Translations under genes and position numbers: made by a program
The notes under the pieces: model-generated
The model's database searches: none
What the model was told of the DNA's origin: nothing
The model's input: only the letters and a program-made list of their open reading frames with translations
NCBI RefSeq assembly: GCF_039537585.1
Contig: NZ_BAABAU010000004.1
Span: forward strand, 310,001 to 374,000
DNA from: Frondihabitans peucedani
GTDB lineage: Bacteria > Actinomycetota > Actinomycetes > Actinomycetales > Microbacteriaceae
DNA: 64,000 bases
Reading direction: 5' to 3'
In this document: piece by piece, positions 1 to 7,929 of the stretch
Layout: each line of letters opens with the position of its first letter
Position numbering within the stretch: position 1 is the first letter of the stretch

Positions 1-948
1 CGGGCAATCGCCGGAGACCCGCGGGACCTCCAGATCATGTACGGCATCGCCGGTGCGCGCCGTCTTGATGAGTGGACCGTCCCGACCCTGCCTGGTTACC
101 AGGGTTCATCGCCGGTCCGGGTCGGCAACGGCGCCTACACCCAGTACCAGGCCGACGTCATCGGTGAAGTCATGGTGGCGCTGCATGAGGCCCGGAAAGC
201 GGGCCTTCCAGACACCGACAACGGGTGGAGTTTGCAGCGAGCCCTGATGCAGTACCTGGTCGAGAACATCGACCGAGAGGACCAGGGCATTTGGGAGGCC
301 AGGGGGCCAGCGGAGCTCTACACGGTCGGGCGGGTCATGATCTGGGCTGCCCTGGACAGCGCGATCTCAGCCGTCCGAGATTTCGGCCGGGAAGGACCCG
401 TCGAGGACTGGGAACGACTCCGCGACGTCACGAGGACCGCTATTGAAGAGCACGGCTTCGACGTCGAGCGAGGGACCTACACGCAGTACTTTGGGTCGAA
501 AGAGGTCGACGCATCCCTGCTGCTGCTTCCCCAAGTCGGGTACTGCGACCCGGATGATCCGAGAATGCTCGGCACCGTCGCCGCGATCGAACACGACCTC
601 GTCCGCTCCGGCCTGCCCCTCCGGTACAGAACCGACCACTCCCACGACGGACTCCCGCCGGGGGAGAACCCGTTTCTCGCCTGCGGGTTTTGGTTGGTCG
701 AGCAGTACGCTCGCTCATCCCGAGAAGACGACGCGCGCGCCCTCATGGATCAGATCCTCGGCTACGCCAACGACGTGGGATTGCTCAGCGAGGAATACGA
801 CCTCGACGAGGGCCGACAAGCGGGAAACACCCCGCAGGCACTGACGCACCTGGCGCTCATCCGCGCCGCCGACGCTCTGACCAAAAACCCTCCGGGACGC
901 GTCACCGCACCGACGCGCTCCCAACAAGAAGAACAGGACGAATTTTAG
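1..948 (+). CDS. GH15 family glucoamylase/trehalase-like enzyme, C-terminal part
   Basis: The frame is open from base 1, so the gene begins before the window; the ATG at 37 is internal (LQIMYG is a conserved GH15 stretch). The visible 315 codons cover the back half of the (alpha/alpha)6 barrel. Family marks are LQIMYGI, the GYQGSSPVRVGNGA stretch and near the end LLSEEYD followed by GNTPQALTH, where the second Glu region holds the catalytic base of GH15 enzymes. Family members hydrolyse alpha-glucosidic bonds with inversion; actinobacterial relatives include trehalases, so substrate is open. No signal peptide can be judged because the N-terminus is missing. A beta-carbonic anhydrase starts 6 bases after the stop, so the two are likely cotranscribed. 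Confidence 0.85.
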   Translation, partial: RAIAGDPRDLQIMYGIAGARRLDEWTVPTLPGYQGSSPVRVGNGAYTQYQADVIGEVMVALHEARKAGLPDTDNGWSLQRALMQYLVENIDREDQGIWEARGPAELYTVGRVMIWAALDSAISAVRDFGREGPVEDWERLRDVTRTAIEEHGFDVERGTYTQYFGSKEVDASLLLLPQVGYCDPDDPRMLGTVAAIEHDLVRSGLPLRYRTDHSHDGLPPGENPFLACGFWLVEQYARSSREDDARALMDQILGYANDVGLLSEEYDLDEGRQAGNTPQALTHLALIRAADALTKNPPGRVTAPTRSQQEEQDEF

Positions 949-954
949 GAAACC

Positions 955-1617
955 ATGGCCCTCTCAGACGACATGCATGCACCCGTCTTCATCCGAAACG
1001 AACTCTCCGACGCCGCGGCAGCGATCTGGGACCAGCTCACCGACGGCAATGTCCGCTTTGCCTCCGATCACCCCGCCAACCCGAGGCGAACAGTCAATGA
1101 CCGACTCAAGTGGTTGAACACTCAGGCGCCGGTCGCCGCCGTGTTCAGCTGTTCGGACTCGCGCGTATCTGCGGAGATCGTTTTCGACGCCGGTATCGGT
1201 GATCTGTTCGTGATCCGCAACGCCGGACTCGTACCCAGCACAGAAGCGATTGGGTCCGTGGAATTCGCAGTCGCACAACTCGCCGTCCCCTTGATCGTGC
1301 TCATGACCCACGACGGATGCGGCGCCGTCCAAGCAGCCCTCGCCTCCAGTGAAGCCGCACCGAGGTCAAACCAGTCTCCGTTGGATCGGCTCGTCCAAGG
1401 CCTCCAGCCCGCCGTCACAGCAGCTCGTCTCGGTGGCACCGTGTCGCCAGACGAAGTCCGAGCACACCATCGCGAAGGCACCATTCAGACTCTGATCCGA
1501 CGCTCGTCGATCATCAGGTCAGCAGTCGAGGCCGGCGCCCTGACGTTGCTCGGCGCTAACTATTCGCCCTCGACAGGTCGCGTCACAGCAGACGTCCTTC
1601 CAAGACCCGGACAGTAG
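955..1617 (+). CDS. beta-class carbonic anhydrase
   Basis: A 220-aa protein with the beta-carbonic anhydrase zinc site: CSDSR (Cys66, Asp68, Arg70) and HDGCG (His119, Cys122). The family interconverts CO2 and bicarbonate in the cytosol. No signal peptide or membrane segment is seen. The ATG lies 6 bases after the stop of the GH15 gene with no strong ribosome site, which suggests translational coupling to it. The pairing with a glucosidase is not functionally obvious; CO2/bicarbonate supply for anaplerotic carboxylation is only a guess. Length is normal for the family. Confidence 0.9.
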   Translation: MALSDDMHAPVFIRNELSDAAAAIWDQLTDGNVRFASDHPANPRRTVNDRLKWLNTQAPVAAVFSCSDSRVSAEIVFDAGIGDLFVIRNAGLVPSTEAIGSVEFAVAQLAVPLIVLMTHDGCGAVQAALASSEAAPRSNQSPLDRLVQGLQPAVTAARLGGTVSPDEVRAHHREGTIQTLIRRSSIIRSAVEAGALTLLGANYSPSTGRVTADVLPRPGQ

Positions 1618-1655
1618 CCCGTCCCGCACCGCGACCATACGGTTAAGCAGCCTTC

Positions 1656-2717
1656 CTAAGAACCTCGAGAGACGGCGAAGAGACCGGCGACTCCGGCCAA
1701 ATAGAGGCCGAGGACGACGAGGGAGTCGACCCCCATTCCCAACACGCGGCGCTTGGGGCGGAAGATGAGCCCGACGATGTAGACGAGAGTCAACAGAGCT
1801 GCGATCGCTGTCAGGTAGATGTCGCTGGGATTCGCTTGCGGTAAGACAGCCTTTCCAGAGATGACCGTGGCCAGAAGGAACAGCACCGGGAGGAACGCGT
1901 TTCCGCCGAAGATGTCACTGACAGCAAGGTTGTCGTCGCTTTGCTTCACTGCCTGCAGCCCGGTGGAGATTTCCGGCAACGAGGTCGCCAGTGCGAGGAC
2001 GGTCGCTCCGAAAAGGACACCGGACAAGCCGATCTTGGTAGCGGCAGCTTCCCCGGCCCGCTCGAGGACAACGCCGGCGACAAGAGTCGCGACCGCCGAC
2101 ACCGCGAACACGACTGCGGCCTTCCTGGCACTCATGGTCTTGTCCGGCTTGTGGCGACGGTGACCCGAGGGATGCTTGGACGCCTGAGGAGCGTTCCCGC
2201 TTTCGTGCCACGGCAGGCCCTTACCCGCCCGCTTGACCAAGAACAACCCGACGATCCAGAGAGCGGCGATCAGCAGCACATCGGGTGTCAGCCGGGCGAA
2301 GACCAGAGTGGGCGGGAGCTGGCTTCCAGCGACAACGACAGCCAGCACCGCCACGACAACCACGGCCTCGAGAACCAGAGTCAACGATGCCGCTCGATAG
2401 GTTAGTGGCCGCACTCCCGAACCTCGTCTCCCGAAGAAATCGAGCACCACAAGGACAACAGTCTGCAGGGCTATGCCGCCCAGAATGTTGCCGGCCGCAA
2501 TGCTGACATCGCCGGAGAGAGCGGCGCTGACCGTAATGGCTATCTCCGGAAGATTCGTCGCCACGGCGAGAACGATCAGACCGCCGAGAGCGCTCCCCAG
2601 GTGAAGGCGGGCGTCCAAAACATCAGTGGATTTCGACAACTGGATTCCGGCGACCCAAATCACCGCTGCCCCGGCGAGGAAGATCAGCACAAGCACCCAC
2701 AGTGGCAAGGAGGACAT
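1656..2717 (-). CDS. CaCA-superfamily sodium/calcium (cation) antiporter
   Basis: A 353-aa membrane protein with about ten hydrophobic segments and the two alpha-repeats of the Ca2+/cation antiporter superfamily: ATNLPEI near residue 54 followed by a GNILGG segment, and ATSLPEIS near 245 followed by a DIFGGNAF segment. A charged, His/Lys-rich loop (about residues 175-200) separates the halves. The Glu of each N/SLPE motif is the expected ion ligand. It should exchange Ca2+ or another cation for Na+ or H+ at the plasma membrane; the ion is not determined by sequence. It is convergent with the carbonic anhydrase gene and stands alone. The ATG has only a weak upstream ribosome site. Confidence 0.8.
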   Translation of the reverse strand: MSSLPLWVLVLIFLAGAAVIWVAGIQLSKSTDVLDARLHLGSALGGLIVLAVATNLPEIAITVSAALSGDVSIAAGNILGGIALQTVVLVVLDFFGRRGSGVRPLTYRAASLTLVLEAVVVVAVLAVVVAGSQLPPTLVFARLTPDVLLIAALWIVGLFLVKRAGKGLPWHESGNAPQASKHPSGHRRHKPDKTMSARKAAVVFAVSAVATLVAGVVLERAGEAAATKIGLSGVLFGATVLALATSLPEISTGLQAVKQSDDNLAVSDIFGGNAFLPVLFLLATVISGKAVLPQANPSDIYLTAIAALLTLVYIVGLIFRPKRRVLGMGVDSLVVLGLYLAGVAGLFAVSRGS

Positions 2718-3418
2718 GTTCTCAACTAATCAGCCGCTTGGAACCTCTGCTCTTCCTCGAAAAATCACTTGCGTACAAGCAACTAATGTGCTTTCGTCAT
2801 AGGAGGTTTGCGCCGTCCCCATTTCTCGGCAGCGAGGGCTGCTCAGGAGGATGTGGTCTGAACCGCGGAACGGGCAGTCGATCACGGTGACGTCTCTGGC
2901 CGGGTCGATTCTCGTCACCAAGAGCCGAGGTAATCAGCACCTCCGTCAGGCAAGGTTCGAGCCGTGCCGGGTTCTGCCGCGGACGACCGGCCGAGGGCGA
3001 GGAACGGTCAAGTGTTGACCTTCGAGGAGGGCACGGGTCCCCCATTGACGTGTTCCTTTTCGGAGGGAAGGTGACCCTGCGGTCTGGACAGGAAGAACTG
3101 GCTGGCGCCGTAACGCATCCGGATCAGGAAGAGCGCGGCGCCAGCCATGCCAAGGGACCACCCCGACAATCGAAATATAGCTTGTCGCGCAGCTATTGCG
3201 AAGGGCACACTACTTCGGCTGATCCGACTAGGACCACCACGCCGCTGTTTCTGCGCGTAATGTCGCGTACCCACGTCTGACGGCCATCAAGGGCGGTCGC
3301 TACCACCGAGTTCGTGGAGCGGACGAGGGTGCGGAAATTGTCGGGGCGATGAAGCTCACCTCACGATTACGGCGACGACCTCTCGGATCGTGAAGCTGAT
3401 CCATCGGGCTCACACCCC
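2718..3418. other. 701-base stretch without a convincing gene
   Basis: No frame has a start, ribosome site and family match together. The part next to the antiporter should hold its promoter; CTTG-CGTA-CAAG (about 2769-2780) is a small inverted repeat there. On the minus strand 3008-3274 encodes an 88-aa frame with one hydrophobic segment, and 3193-3360 holds a 55-codon open frame with strong third-position GC but no start codon. These may be remnants of lost genes. I see no RNA gene. Confidence 0.4.
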
Positions 3419-4207
3419 TCAGTTCGATGGAACGGCAGGTACTGACTGAGACGCGTGAGGATCACGTCCAGCTTGGACCGACAGGACGAGCACGAGGACA
3501 CCGATCACGACAAGCAGCGCGAGAGTGACGGGTCCTGTGCCCAAGTCGAGTCCGCTGCGGGCGCGGGAGACGCCCATCCAGTCCGCGAAGGATGCGCCGA
3601 TGGGCCGGGTCACCACATAGGCAAACCAGAAGGCGAGGATCGGACCGAAGCGTCGAGCAGCGTATCCGATGGCCGGGATACAGATCACGATCGTGAAGAC
3701 GATTCCGGAGGTGAGGTAGCCGAGGTGGAAGGTCGTGGCGGTGAGGTCGCCGGTCGCAGTGCCGAGGGCGAATGTCGCCAGCACTGTCGCCCAGTAGAAC
3801 GTCTCTCTGCGAGACGTCGTGATGCTGTGAATGGAGAGGGTACCCTCGCTCCCGCGCCAGAAGAAGAACACTGCGGCGAGGATGACGGCGAATGCCGGCG
3901 CCGAGACGGCGTAGGGAACGTCCAGTCCGACGTGGAGCACGTCCGCACACATGGTTCCGAAGACGCTGACCATCACGACGGCGAACCAGTAGATGGCTGG
4001 AATGTACCGTCGTGCCCGGAATTGGAGCGTCATGGCGACGGCGAAGAGGACGAAGCCGGTGGCCACGCCGAGAACCGGGTTCACGTGAGTGACCAAGAAA
4101 TCAGAACCGGTCTCTCCTGCTCCTGTTGTCAGGATTTTGACGATCCAAAACAGCGCGGTCACCTCGGGGACTTTGCTCGCCATCGGAGAGCTGTCTGTCT
4201 TAGCCAT
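3419..4207 (-). CDS. DUF347/COG4705 polytopic membrane protein (copy 1)
   Basis: A 262-aa protein of about seven to eight membrane segments built from the DUF347-type repeats, each beginning like KVPEVTALFWIVKILTTGAGE (here W-x-x-K and the GE pair are the conserved part). The function of the family is not established. A clear paralogue lies at 12562-13383 and shares KVPEVTA, the SIHSI-TSRRE segment and the repeat layout. The track-like longer start at 4210 is GTG; ATG at 4207 is preferred, though no good ribosome site is visible. It lies 98 bases after the truncated sensor-kinase-like gene on the same strand. Confidence 0.75.
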   Translation of the reverse strand: MAKTDSSPMASKVPEVTALFWIVKILTTGAGETGSDFLVTHVNPVLGVATGFVLFAVAMTLQFRARRYIPAIYWFAVVMVSVFGTMCADVLHVGLDVPYAVSAPAFAVILAAVFFFWRGSEGTLSIHSITTSRRETFYWATVLATFALGTATGDLTATTFHLGYLTSGIVFTIVICIPAIGYAARRFGPILAFWFAYVVTRPIGASFADWMGVSRARSGLDLGTGPVTLALLVVIGVLVLVLSVQAGRDPHASQSVPAVPSN

Positions 4208-4305
4208 CACGTGGCGATTGTCGTGTCGGGCATCTGAGATAGCTCCAAGGATCGCAGCGTCACACGAACCAGTTACTCCGCGGCAGGCTAGACAGCGGAC
4301 CGCAA

Positions 4306-4881
4306 TTAGCGGCGAGGTGCAGAGCGCCTGGCTGGCATGGGTCGTAGCCCTTCGTGGGTGGCAGCGCCACTAGCGCTGAGAAGAAGGTCATCGACGATGC
4401 TGATGAGGGCGCGGGACTCCATGCGGAGCTCGGCCATTTGGAACGCGCTCTCTGCTGCTATGGGTGGCGTGGGTTGGCTGACGTCGCGCTGGAGCAGTCC
4501 GATGTGTTCATCGAGGTGAGCCAGCGGGGTCTGGAGCGCACGGCTGGCATCCCGGACGAATTCTCTTTGCAGCGCGAGGGCTTCGCCGAGTGGATGGACG
4601 GCGCGTCTGGCGATGAACCAGCTGACGGCGCCCGCGTAGATGACCGCCCCGATGCCGATGACGATCAACGTCTGAAGGAGATCCATCTGCTCGACGAAGA
4701 CGTCCTGGGTGCGGCTGTCTCCGCTGTAGATCTCGCTCGTCGTGTGGGACTGGTGAAGGACGAAGAGGAGGGCTACCGCCACGATCCCGAAGACCAGGAA
4801 CCCTGTGGCGAGCATGATCTGCCAGCCGATGGATGTCACGGCCCGCCGGACCGCGTCGGTGTCGGCTGTGCGCCGCTTCAT
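4306..4881 (-). CDS. sensor-kinase-like membrane protein lacking phospho-acceptor His and ATPase domain
   Basis: A 191-aa protein with the front half of a two-component sensor: TM1 about residues 19-42, a short outside loop of about 25 residues, TM2 about 68-91, a HAMP-like stretch (ARRAVHPLGEAL), then a dimerisation-helix region. Where kinases carry F-x-x-DASHELRTPL, this protein reads FVRDASRALQTPL, so the His is Arg and the adjacent Glu is Ala. The second helix (SIVDDLLLSAS) is present, then the protein ends; the ATP-binding domain is absent, and only 98 bases separate its stop from the next gene, so no domain lies downstream. AGGAG precedes the ATG. Either a decayed kinase or a kinase-free membrane sensor or dimer partner; no response regulator is adjacent. 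Confidence 0.75.
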   Translation of the reverse strand: MKRRTADTDAVRRAVTSIGWQIMLATGFLVFGIVAVALLFVLHQSHTTSEIYSGDSRTQDVFVEQMDLLQTLIVIGIGAVIYAGAVSWFIARRAVHPLGEALALQREFVRDASRALQTPLAHLDEHIGLLQRDVSQPTPPIAAESAFQMAELRMESRALISIVDDLLLSASGAATHEGLRPMPARRSAPRR

Positions 4882-4946
4882 ACGGGCTCCTTCTCACTTG
4901 GCGCTGCCCTGAGCCGCAGGGTCTGATCCAGGACCACGTCGGCCCC

Positions 4947-5570
4947 CTACTCCTCGATGCTCGATCTCTGACGGCTTTTCCGGTAGCGCAGGAGACCGCT
5001 GATGACGATGGGGAGCACGGAGACGATCACGATCAGGATCGCGAGGATGTCGATATGGGTCCGCACGAACGCGATCTGCCCGAGCACCACACCGAGGACG
5101 CTGACGATGATCGTCCAGAGGGCTGCGCCGGTGAGGTTCCACAGCAAGAACTTCCGGTAGTGGTAGTTGCTCGTCCCGGCGGCGAGGGGCACATAGGTGC
5201 GGACAACGGGAACAAAGCGGCCGAGGATCAGCGCCGGGCCGCCGTATTTGGCGAAGAAGGCTTCAGCCTCGTCGAGACGTCGGGTCTTCAGGAGGCGCGC
5301 GTCGGGTTTGAAAAGTCGCCGTCCGAAGCGATGGCCGAGCAGGTATCCGACCTGGTCTCCGAGCGCCGCAGCGACGAACGCGACGACGATGACCGACCAC
5401 ACAGGAATGTGCAACACCCCGCTGGATGCGAGCAGGCCAGCGGTGAAAAGGAGCGAGTCGCCCGGCAGGAACGGGAAGAGCAGCCCCGACTCGATGAACA
5501 CCATGATCCCGAGACCGATGAGAGCCGCGGGACCAAGGCCGGTGAGAAAAGACTGCGGGTCAAAGATCAT
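4947..5570 (-). CDS. DedA family membrane protein
   Basis: A 207-aa DedA/SNARE-associated-type protein. Marks are the E-x-G segment MVFIESGLLFPFLPGDSLL near the start, the G-x-x-x-G loop LGDQVGYLLGHRFGR, and the F-x-x-x-R-F-x-P-x-x-R segment LILGRFVPVVRTYVPLAAG, which carries the functionally important arginines. DedA proteins act in lipid-carrier scrambling and envelope stability. A longer frame exists, but the ATG at 5570 is preferred because it has GGAG upstream and overlaps the stop of the PAP2 gene as ATGA. Coupling to a PAP2 phosphatase fits recycling of undecaprenyl or phosphatidyl lipids, which is inference. Confidence 0.9.
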   Translation of the reverse strand: MIFDPQSFLTGLGPAALIGLGIMVFIESGLLFPFLPGDSLLFTAGLLASSGVLHIPVWSVIVVAFVAAALGDQVGYLLGHRFGRRLFKPDARLLKTRRLDEAEAFFAKYGGPALILGRFVPVVRTYVPLAAGTSNYHYRKFLLWNLTGAALWTIIVSVLGVVLGQIAFVRTHIDILAILIVIVSVLPIVISGLLRYRKSRQRSSIEE

Positions 5571-6295
5571 ACGAGGGTCTCCACGGAGCTGGGCAGGAGG
5601 TACGTGCGGGGAAGAAGGTGCCGGTTGGACAGCCCGAGGACAAGGGGCGTGACGGCTGCAGCCCACACAGCGGAAGCGATCACGTCGGTCGGATAGTGCA
5701 CGCCATCCGCTATCAGGCAGGCGCCGACGATCACCGTGACGACAGCGCCTGCGACTGCGACGAGGATGTGCGACCGTGTTCCGCGGGCGAGGAAGAACAG
5801 GGTGAGTGCGAGCGTGGAGACGAACACCATGTGCCCGCTGGGGTAGGACGGGTCAACGACTCGCTGGGCGAGGTGGTGGGGGAACGCGGTCGCATCCGGG
5901 CGGGAGCGGTGCACGAGCAGCTTGACCACATCGCTTGACACCCATGTCACGGCCACCGTAAAAGCGAAGGTCGCCGCAAGCCGCACGTTCTTCGACACTA
6001 CCCAGATGATGACAACGATCAGGACGGTGAGCGCGACGGCCTCGACCGGGCTGAACAGTCTGTAGACGACGCTGCCGAGGGCCCCGAGAACGCCCGTGTG
6101 GAGAGCGTTGAGGGCTTTCACGCCCTGAAGGTCGAGGTGGGTCATGACGTGCGTCTTCGCGATCAGGAAACCGAAAGCGACAACGACCACGATGCCGGCC
6201 ACGCTGAACGCGGTTCCGTCGGCACGGGAAGGCCGTGTCCGAAACAGCCAGGGCAGGTCGCCCTGAACGGCGTCAGCTCGTTGTCGTCTTTCCAT
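5567..6295 (-). CDS. PAP2-family lipid phosphatase-like membrane protein
   Basis: A 242-aa protein with about six membrane segments and the PAP2 signature in order: KLLVHRSRP (motif 1), YPSGH (motif 2) and ADGVHYPTD (motif 3). In motif 3 the usual SRxxxxxHxxxD reads CLxxxxxHxxxD, so the Arg that binds phosphate is replaced by Leu while the His and Asp remain. Family members dephosphorylate undecaprenyl pyrophosphate, phosphatidate or related lipids outside the membrane. Start: the frame can open at TTG 6322, but ATG 6295 with a weak AAAGAAAG upstream is more likely. It overlaps the DedA gene downstream (ATGA). Confidence 0.85.
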   Translation of the reverse strand: MERRQRADAVQGDLPWLFRTRPSRADGTAFSVAGIVVVVAFGFLIAKTHVMTHLDLQGVKALNALHTGVLGALGSVVYRLFSPVEAVALTVLIVVIIWVVSKNVRLAATFAFTVAVTWVSSDVVKLLVHRSRPDATAFPHHLAQRVVDPSYPSGHMVFVSTLALTLFFLARGTRSHILVAVAGAVVTVIVGACLIADGVHYPTDVIASAVWAAAVTPLVLGLSNRHLLPRTYLLPSSVETLV

Positions 6296-6341
6296 GCCTA
6301 TAACTTTCTTTAGGGTGTCCAAGAAACAGCCAAGAGACGCG

Positions 6342-7913
6342 TCACCGCTTCAAGGGCGCCCCGTGGACGAGCCGGTAGATCACGCTCCGGTGCGTCCGGT
6401 ACGAGGCGACGATCGAGTAGCCGTCCGATTCGAGGGCGGAGCGGCCGTAGACGTCGACGTGCGACGGCGTCGCGTACTCGATCAGCCAGACGGTCGAGTG
6501 GCCGACGAGCCGTCGTCTCGAGACGGCCTGTGAGACAGTCAGCGTCTCGTCGTGCCAGGTCGGAGCCTGGTCGTACGGGACGGCGAGAGCGACGTCGTCG
6601 AGCCCCCGGAAACCCGCGGGATAGGTCCGGTAGGCGAGCCGCGGCCTCTTGGAGGGCTTGATCGTCTCGTCGAAGACGACGGCCTGGCCGGGCTCGGAGT
6701 GCTCGCTGATCGTCGCGCTGATCTCCGCCCAGTCGCTCTGGTTCTTGGCATACGGGGTGCGCTGCGCGGCGTAGACGGGAACGCACGACGCCAGGACGAC
6801 GACTGCAGCCGTGATGCCGAGTGCCACGCGCCGCGAGGCCAGCCGTTCGAGCCCGATTCCGACCGCGAGGGCCGCCGCCGGGGCGCACATGGACAGATAC
6901 CGGCCGGAGAAGTCGGCCACGATCAGGGTCGAGAGCAGCAGGAGGCCGCCGGGGATCAGGAGCCACGCGAACGTCACGGCTTCGATCGAGGGGCTGGAGA
7001 GGTGCTCGCGACGGTCGGCGGCGGGGAGCAGCAGCCGCCGGGCCCAGGCCACCACAGCGACTGCGATGAGCGCCCAGGCGACCAGGGCCACCCACCAGGT
7101 GGAGAACCAGAGCCCCACCGCCAGCGACGTGAACCCCGTGGTGTTCCGGTTCGCGAGAAACGCCACCTGGGCTCGCTCCGAGATCGACACGGCGATCACG
7201 GGTGAAGCGGCTGCCATGGCGGCGACCGTGGCGATCAGCCAGCGTCGCCAGACTGTCCTCGGGACACGGGCGGCGAGTAGGACGACGCCGTGCACGACGA
7301 CGAACAGGGCCAGGTAGAGGAACAGGTACACGCCAAGCGCGAGGAGGACCGCGTAGACGACCCAGGCGCGACGAGAGGTGCGTCGCCGCTGGACCAGGTC
7401 GACCAGGAGGACGAGCAGCCAGGCGGCGAGGGCCGCGTCGAGAGCGTAGGCCCTCGCCTCCTCGCCCATGTAGGTGACTCGGGGGAGCAGGCAGTAGACC
7501 AGCCCCGCGAACAGGGCGGTCCTGCGCCCGGAGAGCCGCGCTGCGAGGTGGACGACCGCGACGGCGCCCAGTCCGACCGCGATCGCGGAGGGGACGCGGA
7601 CCGAGAAGGGGCTCGGGCCGAAGACAGCGACCCACCAGTGCAGCGCGAGGTAGTAGGTGCCGTGGACGGCGTCGACGTGCCGGAGCATTCCCAGCAGGGA
7701 TGGGACGGAGCGTTGCGCGGACAGGACGCTGGCAGCCTCGTCGCCCCAGAGCGAGGGGATCCACGACCCGAGAAGCGACAGCAGGGTCGCTATCGCTCCC
7801 ATGGTCCAGGCGACGCTCCTCGGCAGGGGCTGCCCGCCGGAGGCGTCGCGATCGCGATTCGGCTCCCGGTCCCTGAGGTCTGCGCGACCGACGTCTGCTG
7901 ACGATGCCCGCAT
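6342..7913 (-). CDS. GT39-like GT-C membrane glycosyltransferase (copy 1)
   Basis: A 523-aa polytopic protein (about ten to eleven membrane segments) of the PMT/ArnT-like GT-C group. The first outside loop carries the acidic motif SLWGDEAAS, the expected catalytic acidic site, followed by HGTYYLALHWW and PFSVRVPSA, typical for actinobacterial GT39 proteins. It should move a sugar from a polyprenyl-phosphate donor to a wall polymer or protein. The ATG at 7913 is 16 bases after the TagF-GT4 stop, so these two form a unit for an envelope glycopolymer. A paralogue at 40777-42396 shares the same segments. Longer upstream frame overlaps the TagF gene and is not real. Confidence 0.85.
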   Translation of the reverse strand: MRASSADVGRADLRDREPNRDRDASGGQPLPRSVAWTMGAIATLLSLLGSWIPSLWGDEAASVLSAQRSVPSLLGMLRHVDAVHGTYYLALHWWVAVFGPSPFSVRVPSAIAVGLGAVAVVHLAARLSGRRTALFAGLVYCLLPRVTYMGEEARAYALDAALAAWLLVLLVDLVQRRRTSRRAWVVYAVLLALGVYLFLYLALFVVVHGVVLLAARVPRTVWRRWLIATVAAMAAASPVIAVSISERAQVAFLANRNTTGFTSLAVGLWFSTWWVALVAWALIAVAVVAWARRLLLPAADRREHLSSPSIEAVTFAWLLIPGGLLLLSTLIVADFSGRYLSMCAPAAALAVGIGLERLASRRVALGITAAVVVLASCVPVYAAQRTPYAKNQSDWAEISATISEHSEPGQAVVFDETIKPSKRPRLAYRTYPAGFRGLDDVALAVPYDQAPTWHDETLTVSQAVSRRRLVGHSTVWLIEYATPSHVDVYGRSALESDGYSIVASYRTHRSVIYRLVHGAPLKR

Positions 7914-7929
7914 GCTCGCCCCGGCCACG

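Noticed and set aside
3008-3274. 88-aa minus-strand frame with one hydrophobic segment
   Set aside because: No ribosome site, no family pattern, and low coding character; left as part of the gene-free stretch.
3193-3360. 55-codon minus-strand open frame with high third-position GC
   Set aside because: No start codon and no recognisable family; at most a gene remnant.
6310-7764. 484-aa Arg/Pro-rich minus frame
   Set aside because: Shadow of the GT-C gene in another frame; composition is typical of out-of-frame high-GC DNA.
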